From: an uncultured Campylobacter sp.
GTDB lineage: Bacteria; Campylobacterota; Campylobacteria; Campylobacterales; Campylobacteraceae
Length of the DNA: 48,157 nucleotides
Direction: 5' to 3'
Assembly: GCA_900539505.1 (NCBI GenBank)
Contig: UQCL01000011.1
Span: 1 to 48,157 of the forward strand
The notes under the pieces were generated by a model. The model did no database searches. It was not told where the DNA came from and saw nothing but the letters and a program-made list of their open reading frames with translations. A program made the translations under genes and the position numbers. Below are positions 1-8,169 of this stretch, piece by piece; the first letter of the stretch is position 1; every line of letters starts with the position of its first letter.

Positions 1-47
1 GAGATGCAGCGTAGTCTCGTGGGCTCGGAGATGTGTATAAGAGACAG
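1..47 (+). other. Nextera sequencing adapter (artefact)
   Basis: Positions 14-47 match the Nextera Read 2 transposon adapter and end in the 19-bp mosaic end AGATGTGTATAAGAGACAG at 29-47. Positions 1-5 (GAGAT) fit the end of the P7 primer, and 6-13 (GCAGCGTA) sit where the 8-base i7 index belongs. This is library DNA, not genome; the genomic insert starts at 48. Confidence 0.97.
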
Positions 48-50
48 GAT

Positions 51-56
51 TATAAT
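51..56 (+). promoter_or_regulatory. Candidate -10 box for hcp
   Basis: TATAAT lies 64 bases before the hcp start, just inside the genomic insert. Anything further upstream, including a regulator site, is cut off by the adapter. No -35 box is needed for a typical Campylobacter sigma-70 promoter. Confidence 0.4.
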
Positions 57-119
57 CAATTTTTTTGCCTAAATAAAATCTTAAAATTACCAACTAAATT
101 TTTTTACAAAGGATTTTCT

Positions 120-1448
120 ATGAGCGACAATCTAGAGATGTTCTGTCATCAGTGCCAAATGAGCGCACCCGAGGGCTGCGGCGCCAAAGGCCAAGACCGC
201 GGCACCTGCGGCAAGACCTCGACGCTGGCGTTACTTCAGGACACTATGGTTTTCGGACTTAAAGGCCTTAGCGCCTACCGCCACCACGCGCACGAGCTCG
301 GCGCCGATACTAGCGCGGTCGATACCGTTATGGCCGACACGCTGTATTTCACGCTGACGAACTCAAATTTTAACTTTGACGAGCATATCTCACAGCTGAT
401 GGCCGTCGGAAGCGCGGGCGTGCAGATGATGGATATCTTAAGCGAGGCGCATACCGCAAAATTCGGCGTACCGACCCCGGTTAAAGTAAGCCAAAACAAG
501 GTCGAGGGCAAGGCGATTTTGGTTAGCGGTCACAACCTGCACGCTCTTGAGGCGCTGCTAAAAGCAACCGAGGGCAAGGGCATCAATATCTACACCCACT
601 CCGAGATGCTTCCTGCGCACGGCTACCCGCAGCTTCGCAAGTATCCGCATCTAAAGGGCAACGTCGGCAAGGCGTGGTTCGATCAGACCAAGCTTTTTAA
701 CGAGTTTAAAGGCGCAATTTTGATGACCACCAACTGCATCGTGCCGCTTCGCTCATCCTGTAGCTACGCAGATAGGCTCTTTGGCTACTCTATCGCGGGC
801 ACAGACGGGATCAAGCATATCCAAAACGACGATTTTACGCCGCTTATCGAGTGCGCGCTTGCATGCGGCGACGTGAGTATGGACAGCGACGAAAGCTTGG
901 TGACGGGCGGACACTATAAGACGATTTTAAGCCTCGCGCCGCAAATTTTAGATGCGATCAAATCGGGCAAAATCCGCCGCTTTTTCGTCATCGCGGGCTG
1001 CGACGCGCCTGGCAAGGGGCGCGAGTATTACCGCGAGCTAGCGCTTAGCCTGCCGAAGGACTGCGTGGTTTTGACCTCCAGCTGCGGTAAATTCCGCTTT
1101 AACGACGTGGATTTCGGAACCGTGCCCGGCACCGAGCTTCCGCGCTATATCGATCTAGGTCAGTGCAACGATAGCAACGGCGCGGTCAAGATCGCCTTGG
1201 CGCTTAGCGAGGCTACGGGCATCGCGGTAAACGACCTGCCGGTCTCGATCGTGCTGATGTGGATGGAGCAAAAGGCGGTCATCATCCTACTTGCGCTGTT
1301 TAGCCTGGGCGTTAAGAATATAAACGTAGGCCCTACGGTACCTGAGTTTTTTAACGACGAAATTTTGGGCTTTTTGGTGCAAAATTTCGGCCTTCGCCTA
1401 ATCAGCGGCGACGCGCAGGCAGATCTGAAATACTTCCTGGGCGAATAA
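120..1448 (+). CDS. hcp: Hybrid-cluster protein (hydroxylamine / NO reductase), short class
   Basis: This is a cytoplasmic Fe-S protein of the hybrid-cluster family, linked to nitric oxide and hydroxylamine detoxification under anaerobiosis. All seven expected ligands of the hybrid cluster are visible: H138 (GHNLH), E162 (HSEM), C206 (TTNC), C294 (AGCDAPGKG), C322 (SSCGKF), C349 (GQCND) and E383 (WMEQK). The N-terminal 4Fe-4S cysteines are C9, C12, C20 and C30. At 442 residues it is about 100 shorter than the common class I/II proteins and lacks much of the second helical bundle, which resembles class III. The reading frame stays open back into the adapter, but ATG 120 is the sensible start because AAAGGA lies at 108-113. 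No partner reductase (Hcr) is visible nearby. Family assignment is firm; the physiological substrate is not shown by the sequence. Confidence 0.93.
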   Translation: MSDNLEMFCHQCQMSAPEGCGAKGQDRGTCGKTSTLALLQDTMVFGLKGLSAYRHHAHELGADTSAVDTVMADTLYFTLTNSNFNFDEHISQLMAVGSAGVQMMDILSEAHTAKFGVPTPVKVSQNKVEGKAILVSGHNLHALEALLKATEGKGINIYTHSEMLPAHGYPQLRKYPHLKGNVGKAWFDQTKLFNEFKGAILMTTNCIVPLRSSCSYADRLFGYSIAGTDGIKHIQNDDFTPLIECALACGDVSMDSDESLVTGGHYKTILSLAPQILDAIKSGKIRRFFVIAGCDAPGKGREYYRELALSLPKDCVVLTSSCGKFRFNDVDFGTVPGTELPRYIDLGQCNDSNGAVKIALALSEATGIAVNDLPVSIVLMWMEQKAVIILLALFSLGVKNINVGPTVPEFFNDEILGFLVQNFGLRLISGDAQADLKYFLGE

Positions 1449-1468
1449 ATTTTATAGCGAGGCAAATC

Positions 1469-1511
1469 GGGTAAATTTAAAATTCGGCAAAGCTCCGTTT
1501 TAAATTTACCC
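1469..1511 (+). terminator. Hairpin terminator after hcp
   Basis: GGGTAAATTTAAAA (1469-1482) pairs perfectly with TTTTAAATTTACCC (1498-1511) around a 15-base loop and is followed by TTTATAT. It starts about 20 bases after the hcp stop codon. Confidence 0.65.
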
Positions 1512-1690
1512 TTTATATAGCGCTTTTAGCGGAGCTAGCCGATCCACTCCGCGGCTATTTTGCGCCCGACGCTCATATTTAAATTTCACGAGTATACATT
1601 CCTTCTTGTTTTAATATAATCTCGCCAAATGCTTAGAAAAATTTAATTAAGTGCTTTTTTTACACATTCAAATTCCAATCATCTTTGCTA

Positions 1691-1882
1691 TTACAATCCT
1701 TCTTTTTCTGTGTAAGTATTTATCTTATCCGTATCGCTGCCGCTTATAGTAACCGCTATAGTGTAGCCGTCTTGATGCTTGGTATCTCATAAAATTTTCC
1801 GTATCATCTCATTTTTCGCTATCAGATATTGCAATTTAGTGCCGTTAATTTTATATCCATCTTTATTTAATTCTTCAAGCAT
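1691..1882 (-). pseudogene. Remnant reading frame with an internal stop
   Basis: On the minus strand an ATG at 1882 opens 31 codons (beginning MLEELNKDGYKINGTKLQYL), stops at a TGA (1787-1789), and then continues in the same frame for 31 more codons (containing DGYTIAVTISGSDTDKINTY) to TAA at 1691-1693. The composition looks protein-like on both sides of the TGA. I do not recognise the family. It could be a decayed small gene or chance; a TGA-to-TGG change would restore it. Confidence 0.35.
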
Positions 1883-2323
1883 CCTCTCTAATAATCGCTA
1901 AAATTTTAAATAAATATAGGATTTAAATACGGATTTTAATCTAAATTTTGAGATTATTTTATAAGTGCATGGCGCACGACTCGCAGGAATAAAATTTTAA
2001 GCATATTTTGCGCAAAACTTCAAAATGCAGCTCAAACTCGCAAACAGATAAATTCGCTGTAGCCTTGCGTTTAGAATTCAGCGCTAGTGATAAATTTTGC
2101 ATCTTTACTTCGGTGCAAATTTTAAAATTCTATATAGGAGATAAAATTATAAGCCCGTGCAATGCATGAATTCTAAAATTCCATGCCCCACACGACACAT
2201 AAATTTTGAAATTTTAAAATTTCACGCCGCAGATAAAATTTAGGAATTTCCTTTTGCGGTAAAATTTTAAAGCTCTACCACAAATCCTCTGTCCGCGCGG
2301 CGAGTTCCAAATCCGTCTAGAAC
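1883..2323. other. Gene-free spacer
   Basis: AT-rich stretch with many AAAATTTT and AAATTTA words and several half-palindromes. I see no reading frame with recognisable protein character and no RNA gene. Confidence 0.5.
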
Positions 2324-3154
2324 TTAGATTTTCCTCACCAGCTCGGGGATTATCGCTTCGAAATTCACCCCCTCGTAGTCCTTGCGCTCCTCGTCGCTCA
2401 TCGTCTCTTTGATCGTGCTGACGACGAAGTCCGCAGCGATACGGACCGCGGTTTCCAGCGACTTACCGCGCATTATTGCGCCGAAGGCTACGGCGGCGAA
2501 AATATCGCCGGTACCGTTAAATTTAACCGGCAGCAGCTCGTGAAAATACTCGTTCGTCCTGCCCGTGCGCGCATCGTAGCTGAAAACCCCGCACTGATCG
2601 GCGATGTAGCCGATGCCCTTTAAAATAACCTGCCTAGCGCCCAGCTCTCGAAGCCTTGCAAGCAGATCCATGATGAAATCCCTATCCGCATCCTCGCGGT
2701 ACGGCACGCCTGTAATCGCACAGGCCTCGGTGATATTAGGCGTGATGATGTCGGCCTGGGCGCACAGAAGCGCCATCATACGGGCAAAATCCTCATTAAA
2801 GCCAGGATAAAACACGCCGTTATCCCCCATGCAAGGATCTACCAAAATAGTTTTGCCCGCGCCGCCGAAGCTCGCAAATAGCTCGCTCATAATCTCGATC
2901 TGTGCCGCCGAACCCAAAAAGCCCGTGTAGATGCCGTCAAATACCACTCCGCGGTCTTTCCAGTGCGCCATGATCGCGCGTATTTGAGAGCTTAGATCGC
3001 AAAAGGTGTAGCCCGAAAAGCCCGTATGCATCGATAAAACCGCCGTAGGGATCACGCTCGTGCTCATCCCCATCGCGCTTAGTATCGGCAAGGCGACGGT
3101 CAGCGAAACCTTGCCCACGCAGGATATATCTTGAACGGTAAGAACTTTTTTCAT
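2324..3154 (-). CDS. pdxY: Pyridoxal/pyridoxamine kinase (PfkB/ribokinase family)
   Basis: It phosphorylates B6 vitamers in the salvage route to pyridoxal 5'-phosphate, in the cytoplasm. The N-terminus VQDISCVGKVSLTVALPIL and the GDNG and TPNITEA motifs are those of the pyridoxamine-kinase type seen in Firmicutes. The catalytic signature GTGD is at residues 214-217, with D217 as the expected base. The 276-residue length is normal. A GTG three bases upstream of the ATG is possible, but AGGA lies 6 bases before the ATG and only 3 before the GTG, so ATG 3154 was chosen. It is transcribed away from the MenA-like gene, with a 170-base shared upstream region. The exact vitamer preference is not readable from the sequence. 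Confidence 0.85.
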   Translation of the reverse strand: MKKVLTVQDISCVGKVSLTVALPILSAMGMSTSVIPTAVLSMHTGFSGYTFCDLSSQIRAIMAHWKDRGVVFDGIYTGFLGSAAQIEIMSELFASFGGAGKTILVDPCMGDNGVFYPGFNEDFARMMALLCAQADIITPNITEACAITGVPYREDADRDFIMDLLARLRELGARQVILKGIGYIADQCGVFSYDARTGRTNEYFHELLPVKFNGTGDIFAAVAFGAIMRGKSLETAVRIAADFVVSTIKETMSDEERKDYEGVNFEAIIPELVRKI

Positions 3155-3327
3155 CACGATTCCTAAAATTTTTGGCTCTATTTTACCGCTATTTATATTA
3201 AAAAGGCGAATTTAAATAAAATTTACTCTACGAATAGTCTAAATTTATAATATTTTTGGCGTTTTTCCGCTAAATTTTAAGTTGGGTTTGCCGTAAATTC
3301 GGCGTATAAATTTAAAAAGGCAAAAAA

Positions 3328-4230
3328 ATGATAACCGCAAAAGCTCTTTACGCATCCGCGCGCCTTAGATCTCTGCCGCTTAGCGTCTCGGGCGTGTTAC
3401 TGGGTAGCGGCGCGGCATACGGCGCGGGCGTATTTAGAGCGGGTATTTTCGCACTGGCGCTGCTTACGACGCTGCTGTTTCAGGTGCTAAGCGACTACGC
3501 CAACGACTACGGCGACGCAGTAAAAGGCACCGACGACGATGGCAGGCTGGGGCCGCGTCGCGCGATACAAACGGGGCAGATGAGCGCCGAGCAGATGAAG
3601 CGCGTCATAGTCGTTACGGCGCTGCTTTCGGCATTTTCGAGCCTTGCGCTAAGCGTTTTGGCGTTTGGCGAGCGGTTTTATCTCGTGGCTCTATTTTTGG
3701 CGCTGGGTGGTGCGTCAATATACGCGGCGATCCGCTACACCGTAGGAGCCGGCGCATACGGCTACAAGGGGCTTGGCGACGTTTTCGTGTTTTTGTTTTT
3801 TGGACTTTTGAGCGTGCTGGGCTCGTATTTTTTATATGCCCGCTCGCTTGATGCGGCGCTGCTGCTGCCGGCGTGCGCGTGCGGTATGCTAAGCACCGCC
3901 GTGCTAAATCTCAATAACATGCGCGACATCCAAAACGACGCGCTAAAGGGCAAGCGCACGGTCCCCGTTCGTATCGGGCTGCGCGCCGCCAAGCGCTACC
4001 ACTACGCGCTGATCGCGGGCGGAGCGGGCCTGATGCTCTGCTACTCGCTTTTGCGCGGCGAGCAGGGCGTGAGACTGCTCTACGTAATTAGCTTCGTGCC
4101 TCTTATTTGGCATCTCTTTTTCGTCTTAAAAGTGAGGGAATGTCGCGACTTTGACGGACAGCTAAAGGTAGTCGCGCTCTGCACGTTTGCGATGTCGGCG
4201 CTGTTTTTCGTCGGGGAAATTTTAGGCTAA
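3328..4230 (+). CDS. menA: 1,4-dihydroxy-2-naphthoate prenyltransferase (UbiA family)
   Basis: This is an integral membrane prenyltransferase that attaches the isoprenoid tail to a naphthoate during menaquinone synthesis. The two Asp-rich UbiA motifs are clear: DYANDYGDAVKGTDDDGR near residues 56-73 and NNMRDIQNDALKGKRTVPVR near 195-214. Between and after them are about eight hydrophobic helices, and the 300-residue length fits. The GRLGPRRAIQTG stretch resembles MenA more than ubiquinone UbiA. No other men genes are present. Campylobacters usually make menaquinone through futalosine with MqnP at this step, so a MenA-like enzyme could act there, make a second quinone, or be a divergent MqnP. 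Confidence 0.8.
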   Translation: MITAKALYASARLRSLPLSVSGVLLGSGAAYGAGVFRAGIFALALLTTLLFQVLSDYANDYGDAVKGTDDDGRLGPRRAIQTGQMSAEQMKRVIVVTALLSAFSSLALSVLAFGERFYLVALFLALGGASIYAAIRYTVGAGAYGYKGLGDVFVFLFFGLLSVLGSYFLYARSLDAALLLPACACGMLSTAVLNLNNMRDIQNDALKGKRTVPVRIGLRAAKRYHYALIAGGAGLMLCYSLLRGEQGVRLLYVISFVPLIWHLFFVLKVRECRDFDGQLKVVALCTFAMSALFFVGEILG

Positions 4231-4766
4231 ATTTAAATGCCGCGCAGATAAAATTTACGTCGGCACCGCAGCAAAGTCCTCTCGCGCAAAAGCGCTTTGT
4301 GCGAGTTCTCCTAATCTTGCAATCAACCTGCTCGTCGCACAGCAAAGCGTCTGCGGCAAGCTCGCTCAATGAAAACGTCCATAGCATATCTCTGTCCGCC
4401 TGATGGCTACCGCAATAAAATTTAAGGGGGCAAACTCCAGGTCTCCGCGCCGTCTTGTATCGTTAAATTAAGCGAGCAATACCGCTCTTAAGTCCATACA
4501 AGCCCCGTCACACCACGCTTTAATTGCCGTTTTGACGGCGAGTTGCCCGCCTTTTGCGTCAAATTTAAAAACTAGAGCATTAATTCTACAAAAGGCCCGC
4601 GTGTTTGGCGCGGTGGGCTTTGTGCTTATTGCACGGCGGCAGTTCGCACCGCAAACGCTGTTTTAGCCCTATTTTGAGCCTTCGCGCCGCTAAAATTTTA
4701 CTAAATTTTACGCACCGCCTCTTTGAAACGACGCTTGCGAAACCATGTCTCTCTGCGCACAGCCCC
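4231..4766. other. Gene-free spacer
   Basis: Between the MenA-like gene and the decayed DUF2695 gene. Short open frames here lack ribosome sites and recognisable protein character. I see nothing else in it. Confidence 0.45.
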
Positions 4767-5052
4767 TTAAAATTCGAAGCAATCTTGCACGTTGTTTAGA
4801 ACTTAGCGGTCGCAATATCCGCCGTTTTGCTCGCAAAAGTCTAGGACCGCCGCCTCATTCGGCACGCGGCGAGCTCGCAAAATCCAGTATGAGCCTATGC
4901 GTGCCGTCGCAGTCGCGATGCGCCAAGCTCTAGCCCAAGAACTCAAATAGCCCCTCAAACTCCGCCCTATTCATAGACAAGCTCTTTTCAAATGCATCTC
5001 GCTGCCGCTACGCCGCGAGCTTTTTGAGTTCCTTTTTTCTAGATTTTTCCAC
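4767..5052 (-). pseudogene. Decayed DUF2695-family gene
   Basis: The minus strand has AAAGGAG (5058-5064) before GTG 5052, then MEKSRKKELKKLAA, a TAG (5008-5010), RQRDAFEKSLSMNRAEFEGL, a TAG (4930-4932), SLAHRDCDGTHRLILDFA and a TGA (4855-4857), all in one frame. The C-terminal signature GGYCD...VLNNVQ follows in another frame with a further stop. The pattern of a CDGTHRL core then GGYCDxxVLNNV matches the small DUF2695 family of unknown function. Several stops plus a frameshift make an assembly error an unlikely full explanation, so this is a true relic. Confidence 0.7.
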
Positions 5053-5374
5053 TCTTTCTCCTTTACTGCGCCGCCTTGCCGCACGAATATCCTTTGGGCG
5101 CATTAACCTCATACCCGTCGTCCCCCGCCCTCAAGCGGGATGCAAATTTCATCCAAACCGTGCACTAGCTCGTCTATACCGAAATAATGCTTATTAATTT
5201 TTAGCAGAGCGAAATTATAACAAAAGCGGAACGCGAAATCACAAATCCGATGATTAAATTTTATCTAGAATAAAGAGCTATGTTTTCGGCTAAATTTTGC
5301 CGTACCGAAGGATAAAATTTGCCGAATTCGAATGAAATTCTATCGAGTAGATGTGTAGAATTTGACCATAAACT

Positions 5375-5409
5375 AAAACAAAAGCGGCCGCGCTCGAAAC
5401 ACGACCGCT
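5375..5409 (-). terminator. Rho-independent terminator of assT1
   Basis: Read on the minus strand, AGCGGTCG pairs with CGGCCGCT (one G-T pair) around an 11-base loop and is followed by TTTGTTTT. It begins 12 bases after the assT1 stop codon. Confidence 0.8.
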
Positions 5410-5421
5410 AAATTTTAAATT

Positions 5422-7269
5422 TTATTTCTCAAACGCCTTTTCTACGCTAAACGGAAACGCCTGATAACCCATCGCGTTGGTCATTTTTATCTCGATCGAC
5501 GGCTCTTTTGCGCCCCATTCAAACTCGTTGATGTGAGGGCTAGGCACGCCGACCGGACGGCCTTTGGCGATGTCAAACTGCATGCCGGCGACCGCAGAGT
5601 AAACCATCACGCTATCTAGGTCGTCTTGATACTGCGCTAGCGAAGTAACCGAGCTGTACCACTCGCTGCCGCGCTGCTTGCCGTATTCCCAGACCTGCTC
5701 GACGGTTTTAGCTTTTTCGTCGATTTTATAAACGACCGCGCGGGAGTATTTCATGCCCGCCATCGCAGGCTGTTCCATGCCGCGGGTGTCGCCGTTGTCA
5801 AAGACGGTGAGATACACGAGCCCTTTTTTAGACTTGCTGTCGATGCGGAATGCCGTGTGCTGCGTCCACTGCCAGTCAAATCCGCCTTTCTCGCTCTCAT
5901 ATCCCGGGCATTTTGAGTACTCGTCCTCGCAGACGATCTTTTTGCCGTCTTTATCCACCGGCTGAAGCAAATAGCCTTTAAACTGATCCTTCCAGCCCTT
6001 GTGCGCGCCCATTATCCATTTGACTTTTTTGTCGCGGCCGATCTTGATGACGGCGTCTTGGTGGCGGCTGGAGATGATGATACTATCGTCGCTTGGGTCG
6101 TAGTCCACGCTATTTACGTGCGCCCAGTTGCGTCCAGGGCCAGAGCCCACGATGTCGCCCCACTTTTCGTTCGTATCCATCGCGGCTAGCTCGTCTGAGC
6201 TAGCGGTGTGGCCCGCCTTGCTAGCGTCGATATTTAGGCACACCGCGCCCTGATCGAGCGTTTTTAGCACGATGTCGCGGTAAGGATCTAAAATTTCATA
6301 TAGTCTAAAATCATCCACCACGTTGCCGTCGCGATCGACCTCGACGATGACGTCGCGCACGGTGCGGACGTTTTTGCCGTCGGCGCGCTTATAGTTGGCG
6401 TTTGCCGCGCGGAGGAAGTAGTGGCCATTTTGCGCAACGTCCATGGAGTGCGAGAAGTCGTTGTAGCCCGCAGGCAGCTCGCGGTTAAAAATTTCGCGGC
6501 CCATTATGTCGTATTTGGCGTATCGCTGCCCATAGCCCCACGTCATCGCGCCGTCGTCGTTTTGTTTAAAGCCCATCATGACGCCCGCGCTAAACGGCTG
6601 CTTGAGGTCGTAAATTTTACTCGGCTCCAGATACCAGCGAACTTCGCCCTTGGTGTCAAGGATGAAGTTGTTCGGGCTATAGTTCCACTCGATCGCGCCG
6701 CCTGCGGGGTTGTTCCACACGACTTTGGTGCCCTTGCCGGTTTTATTTACGAAGTTATTTACGTAGTAGAGGCGGTTAGCAAATTTGGCGCTCGGAGCCT
6801 TTATCACTTCGATTTTATCAAAAAGCGCGCCCTTTTGAGACGGCATACCCGAGCTCTCTAGATAGATCGCAGGAGCGTAAATTTTATAGGTTTCTTTTAT
6901 ATGCTCGGTCCCACCTTTATAAATTTTATCGTACTCGACCTCGACGGTGTTTTGATAGTCAGGGTAAAGTCCAAAAACAGGTATTCCGCCGTGCGTGCGA
7001 AGGTGCTTGTCGGCGACCTTATAGCTGATCGTCTGACCGTCAGGTTTCGGCACGATGGTGACTTTTGCGTTTGCTAGCGTGTAACCGCCGTTTTTGATGA
7101 CCGCCGTTAGAGGCGCGATGTCGTATGGATTAACGACTACTTCGCCGATCTTGCCTGGGATGCCGTAGTCTATGTGCGCGCCGCTAGGTCCGCCGATAGC
7201 CAGCGCAGCCGTGCTTAGACCGCCGAGTAACGCCGCAGCTAGTGCAAATGAAGAAAGAGTTCGCTTCAT
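5422..7269 (-). CDS. assT: Periplasmic arylsulfate sulfotransferase AssT, copy 1
   Basis: It moves a sulfate group from one phenolic ester to another phenol in the periplasm, without PAPS. The signal peptide is MKRTLSSFALAAALLGGLS with a likely cut after ALA. The family's active-site residues are present: H274 (FSHSMD), H384 (WAHVNS), R402 (SSRHQ) and the transiently sulfated H471 (WTQHTAF). The H384-R402 spacing equals that of the E. coli enzyme (H356/R374). C447 and C454 form the expected disulfide pair just before H471, which explains the DsbA/DsbB genes next door. AAAGGAG lies 9 bases before the ATG. It is transcribed divergently from dsbA1-dsbB. A paralogue lies at 13659-15431. The natural substrates are unknown. 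Confidence 0.95.
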   Translation of the reverse strand: MKRTLSSFALAAALLGGLSTAALAIGGPSGAHIDYGIPGKIGEVVVNPYDIAPLTAVIKNGGYTLANAKVTIVPKPDGQTISYKVADKHLRTHGGIPVFGLYPDYQNTVEVEYDKIYKGGTEHIKETYKIYAPAIYLESSGMPSQKGALFDKIEVIKAPSAKFANRLYYVNNFVNKTGKGTKVVWNNPAGGAIEWNYSPNNFILDTKGEVRWYLEPSKIYDLKQPFSAGVMMGFKQNDDGAMTWGYGQRYAKYDIMGREIFNRELPAGYNDFSHSMDVAQNGHYFLRAANANYKRADGKNVRTVRDVIVEVDRDGNVVDDFRLYEILDPYRDIVLKTLDQGAVCLNIDASKAGHTASSDELAAMDTNEKWGDIVGSGPGRNWAHVNSVDYDPSDDSIIISSRHQDAVIKIGRDKKVKWIMGAHKGWKDQFKGYLLQPVDKDGKKIVCEDEYSKCPGYESEKGGFDWQWTQHTAFRIDSKSKKGLVYLTVFDNGDTRGMEQPAMAGMKYSRAVVYKIDEKAKTVEQVWEYGKQRGSEWYSSVTSLAQYQDDLDSVMVYSAVAGMQFDIAKGRPVGVPSPHINEFEWGAKEPSIEIKMTNAMGYQAFPFSVEKAFEK

Positions 7270-7354
7270 CTTATTCTCCTTTGAATTGATTTGATATCGT
7301 AATTTTAATCAACCTCGCTAACGTAGAAATCACGCGTTTATTAAAACTTGCTTA

Positions 7355-7360
7355 ATTATA
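7355..7360 (-). promoter_or_regulatory. Candidate -10 box of assT1
   Basis: TATAAT on the minus strand, 86 bases upstream of the assT1 start, in the region shared with dsbA1. The perfect inverted repeat at 7373-7398 sits immediately upstream, over the -35 region. Confidence 0.4.
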
Positions 7361-7372
7361 AAAAATAATTTC

Positions 7373-7398
7373 AAATTTTGGCTTTTGTGCCAAAATTT
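7373..7398. promoter_or_regulatory. Perfect inverted repeat in the assT1/dsbA1 divergent region
   Basis: AAATTTTGGC (7373-7382), a 6-base spacer TTTTGT, then GCCAAAATTT (7389-7398). It is placed where a regulator could control both divergent genes. I did not find the same sequence before assT2 or dsbA2. It could also be a chance product of the AAATTT-rich spacers, although the GGC/GCC core argues against that. Confidence 0.45.
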
Positions 7399-7462
7399 AG
7401 TCGAAATTTTATAAATTTAATCTAAAATTTATCTTAGCGTGAGTTTTGCGGCGGCGAGAGGA

Positions 7463-7468
7463 TATAAA
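7463..7468 (+). promoter_or_regulatory. Candidate -10 box of dsbA1-dsbB
   Basis: TATAAA, preceded by GA, 35 bases upstream of the dsbA1 start and a suitable distance from its AAGGAG site. Confidence 0.35.
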
Positions 7469-7503
7469 ATTAACCCAAACGAAATCATTTTAAGGAGCAT
7501 TCC

Positions 7504-8160
7504 ATGAATCTACTTTCTAAATTTAGCAAAGGCTTTCTAGCCGTTGCGATGTTCGGCGCAATGAGCGCAGCCGCGTTTACCGAGGGCGAGGACTACGTAA
7601 AGCTGCAAAAGCCGCTATCAGTGGAGCAAAACACGCTAGTTAAGGTCTTTAGCTATGCATGCCCGTTTTGCTACAAATACGACAAAACCGTCACGCCGAA
7701 GGTCGTAGAAAAAGTCGCGGGGCTAAAATACGTGCCGTTTCATCTAAAAACCAAGGGCGAATACGGCGAGGCGGCAAGTAAAATTTTTGCCGTTTTAGCC
7801 GTGATGGACGAGGAAAAAGGCGTTAGCCTGCTAGATGAAAACTCGCTGTTTAAAAAGGCTAAATTTGCCTACTATAAGGCCTATCATGATCAAAAGCAGC
7901 GCTGGAGCGACGGCAAGGACGAGGCTGCGTTTTTAAAGACGGGGCTTGACGCGGCGGGTATCAGCGAAGCGGACTATCAAAAAAAGCTAGAGGATCCAAA
8001 AGTCGCCGAACTGCTTAAAAAATGGGACGAGAGCTACGACGTAGCCAAGATCCAGGGTGTGCCGGCCTTTGTCGTAAACGGCAAATACCTCATCATGACG
8101 AAGTCCATCAGCTCAATCGACGGCATGGCGCAGCTAGTAGAAGAGCTGCTCAAAAAATAG
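7504..8160 (+). CDS. dsbA: Periplasmic thiol:disulfide oxidoreductase DsbA/DsbL-like, copy 1
   Basis: It introduces disulfide bonds into exported proteins. A signal peptide (about residues 1-24) precedes a thioredoxin fold with the active-site motif C53-PF-C56 and the cis-Pro loop GVPAF near residue 186. The 218-residue length is typical. AAGGAG precedes the ATG. The gene is followed 9 bases later by dsbB and faces away from assT1, the same trio as assT-dsbL-dsbI of uropathogenic E. coli, so AssT is a probable main client. The CPFC dipeptide differs from the CPHC of copy 2 at 11770-12420, which suggests different redox strength or substrates. Confidence 0.93.
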   Translation: MNLLSKFSKGFLAVAMFGAMSAAAFTEGEDYVKLQKPLSVEQNTLVKVFSYACPFCYKYDKTVTPKVVEKVAGLKYVPFHLKTKGEYGEAASKIFAVLAVMDEEKGVSLLDENSLFKKAKFAYYKAYHDQKQRWSDGKDEAAFLKTGLDAAGISEADYQKKLEDPKVAELLKKWDESYDVAKIQGVPAFVVNGKYLIMTKSISSIDGMAQLVEELLKK

Positions 8161-8169
8161 GGCGCAGGC

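Noticed and set aside
275..511. Minus-strand open frame inside hcp
   Set aside because: It is a shadow of a well-supported gene, with no ribosome site and no protein character.
1787..1789. Selenocysteine or other recoding at the internal TGA
   Set aside because: No stem-loop of SECIS type is evident just after the TGA and the family is unknown, so decay is the simpler reading.
6421..6861. 146-codon open frame opposite assT1
   Set aside because: It lies wholly inside assT1 and is rich in Ala, Val, Arg and His, as expected from antisense of a GC-rich gene.
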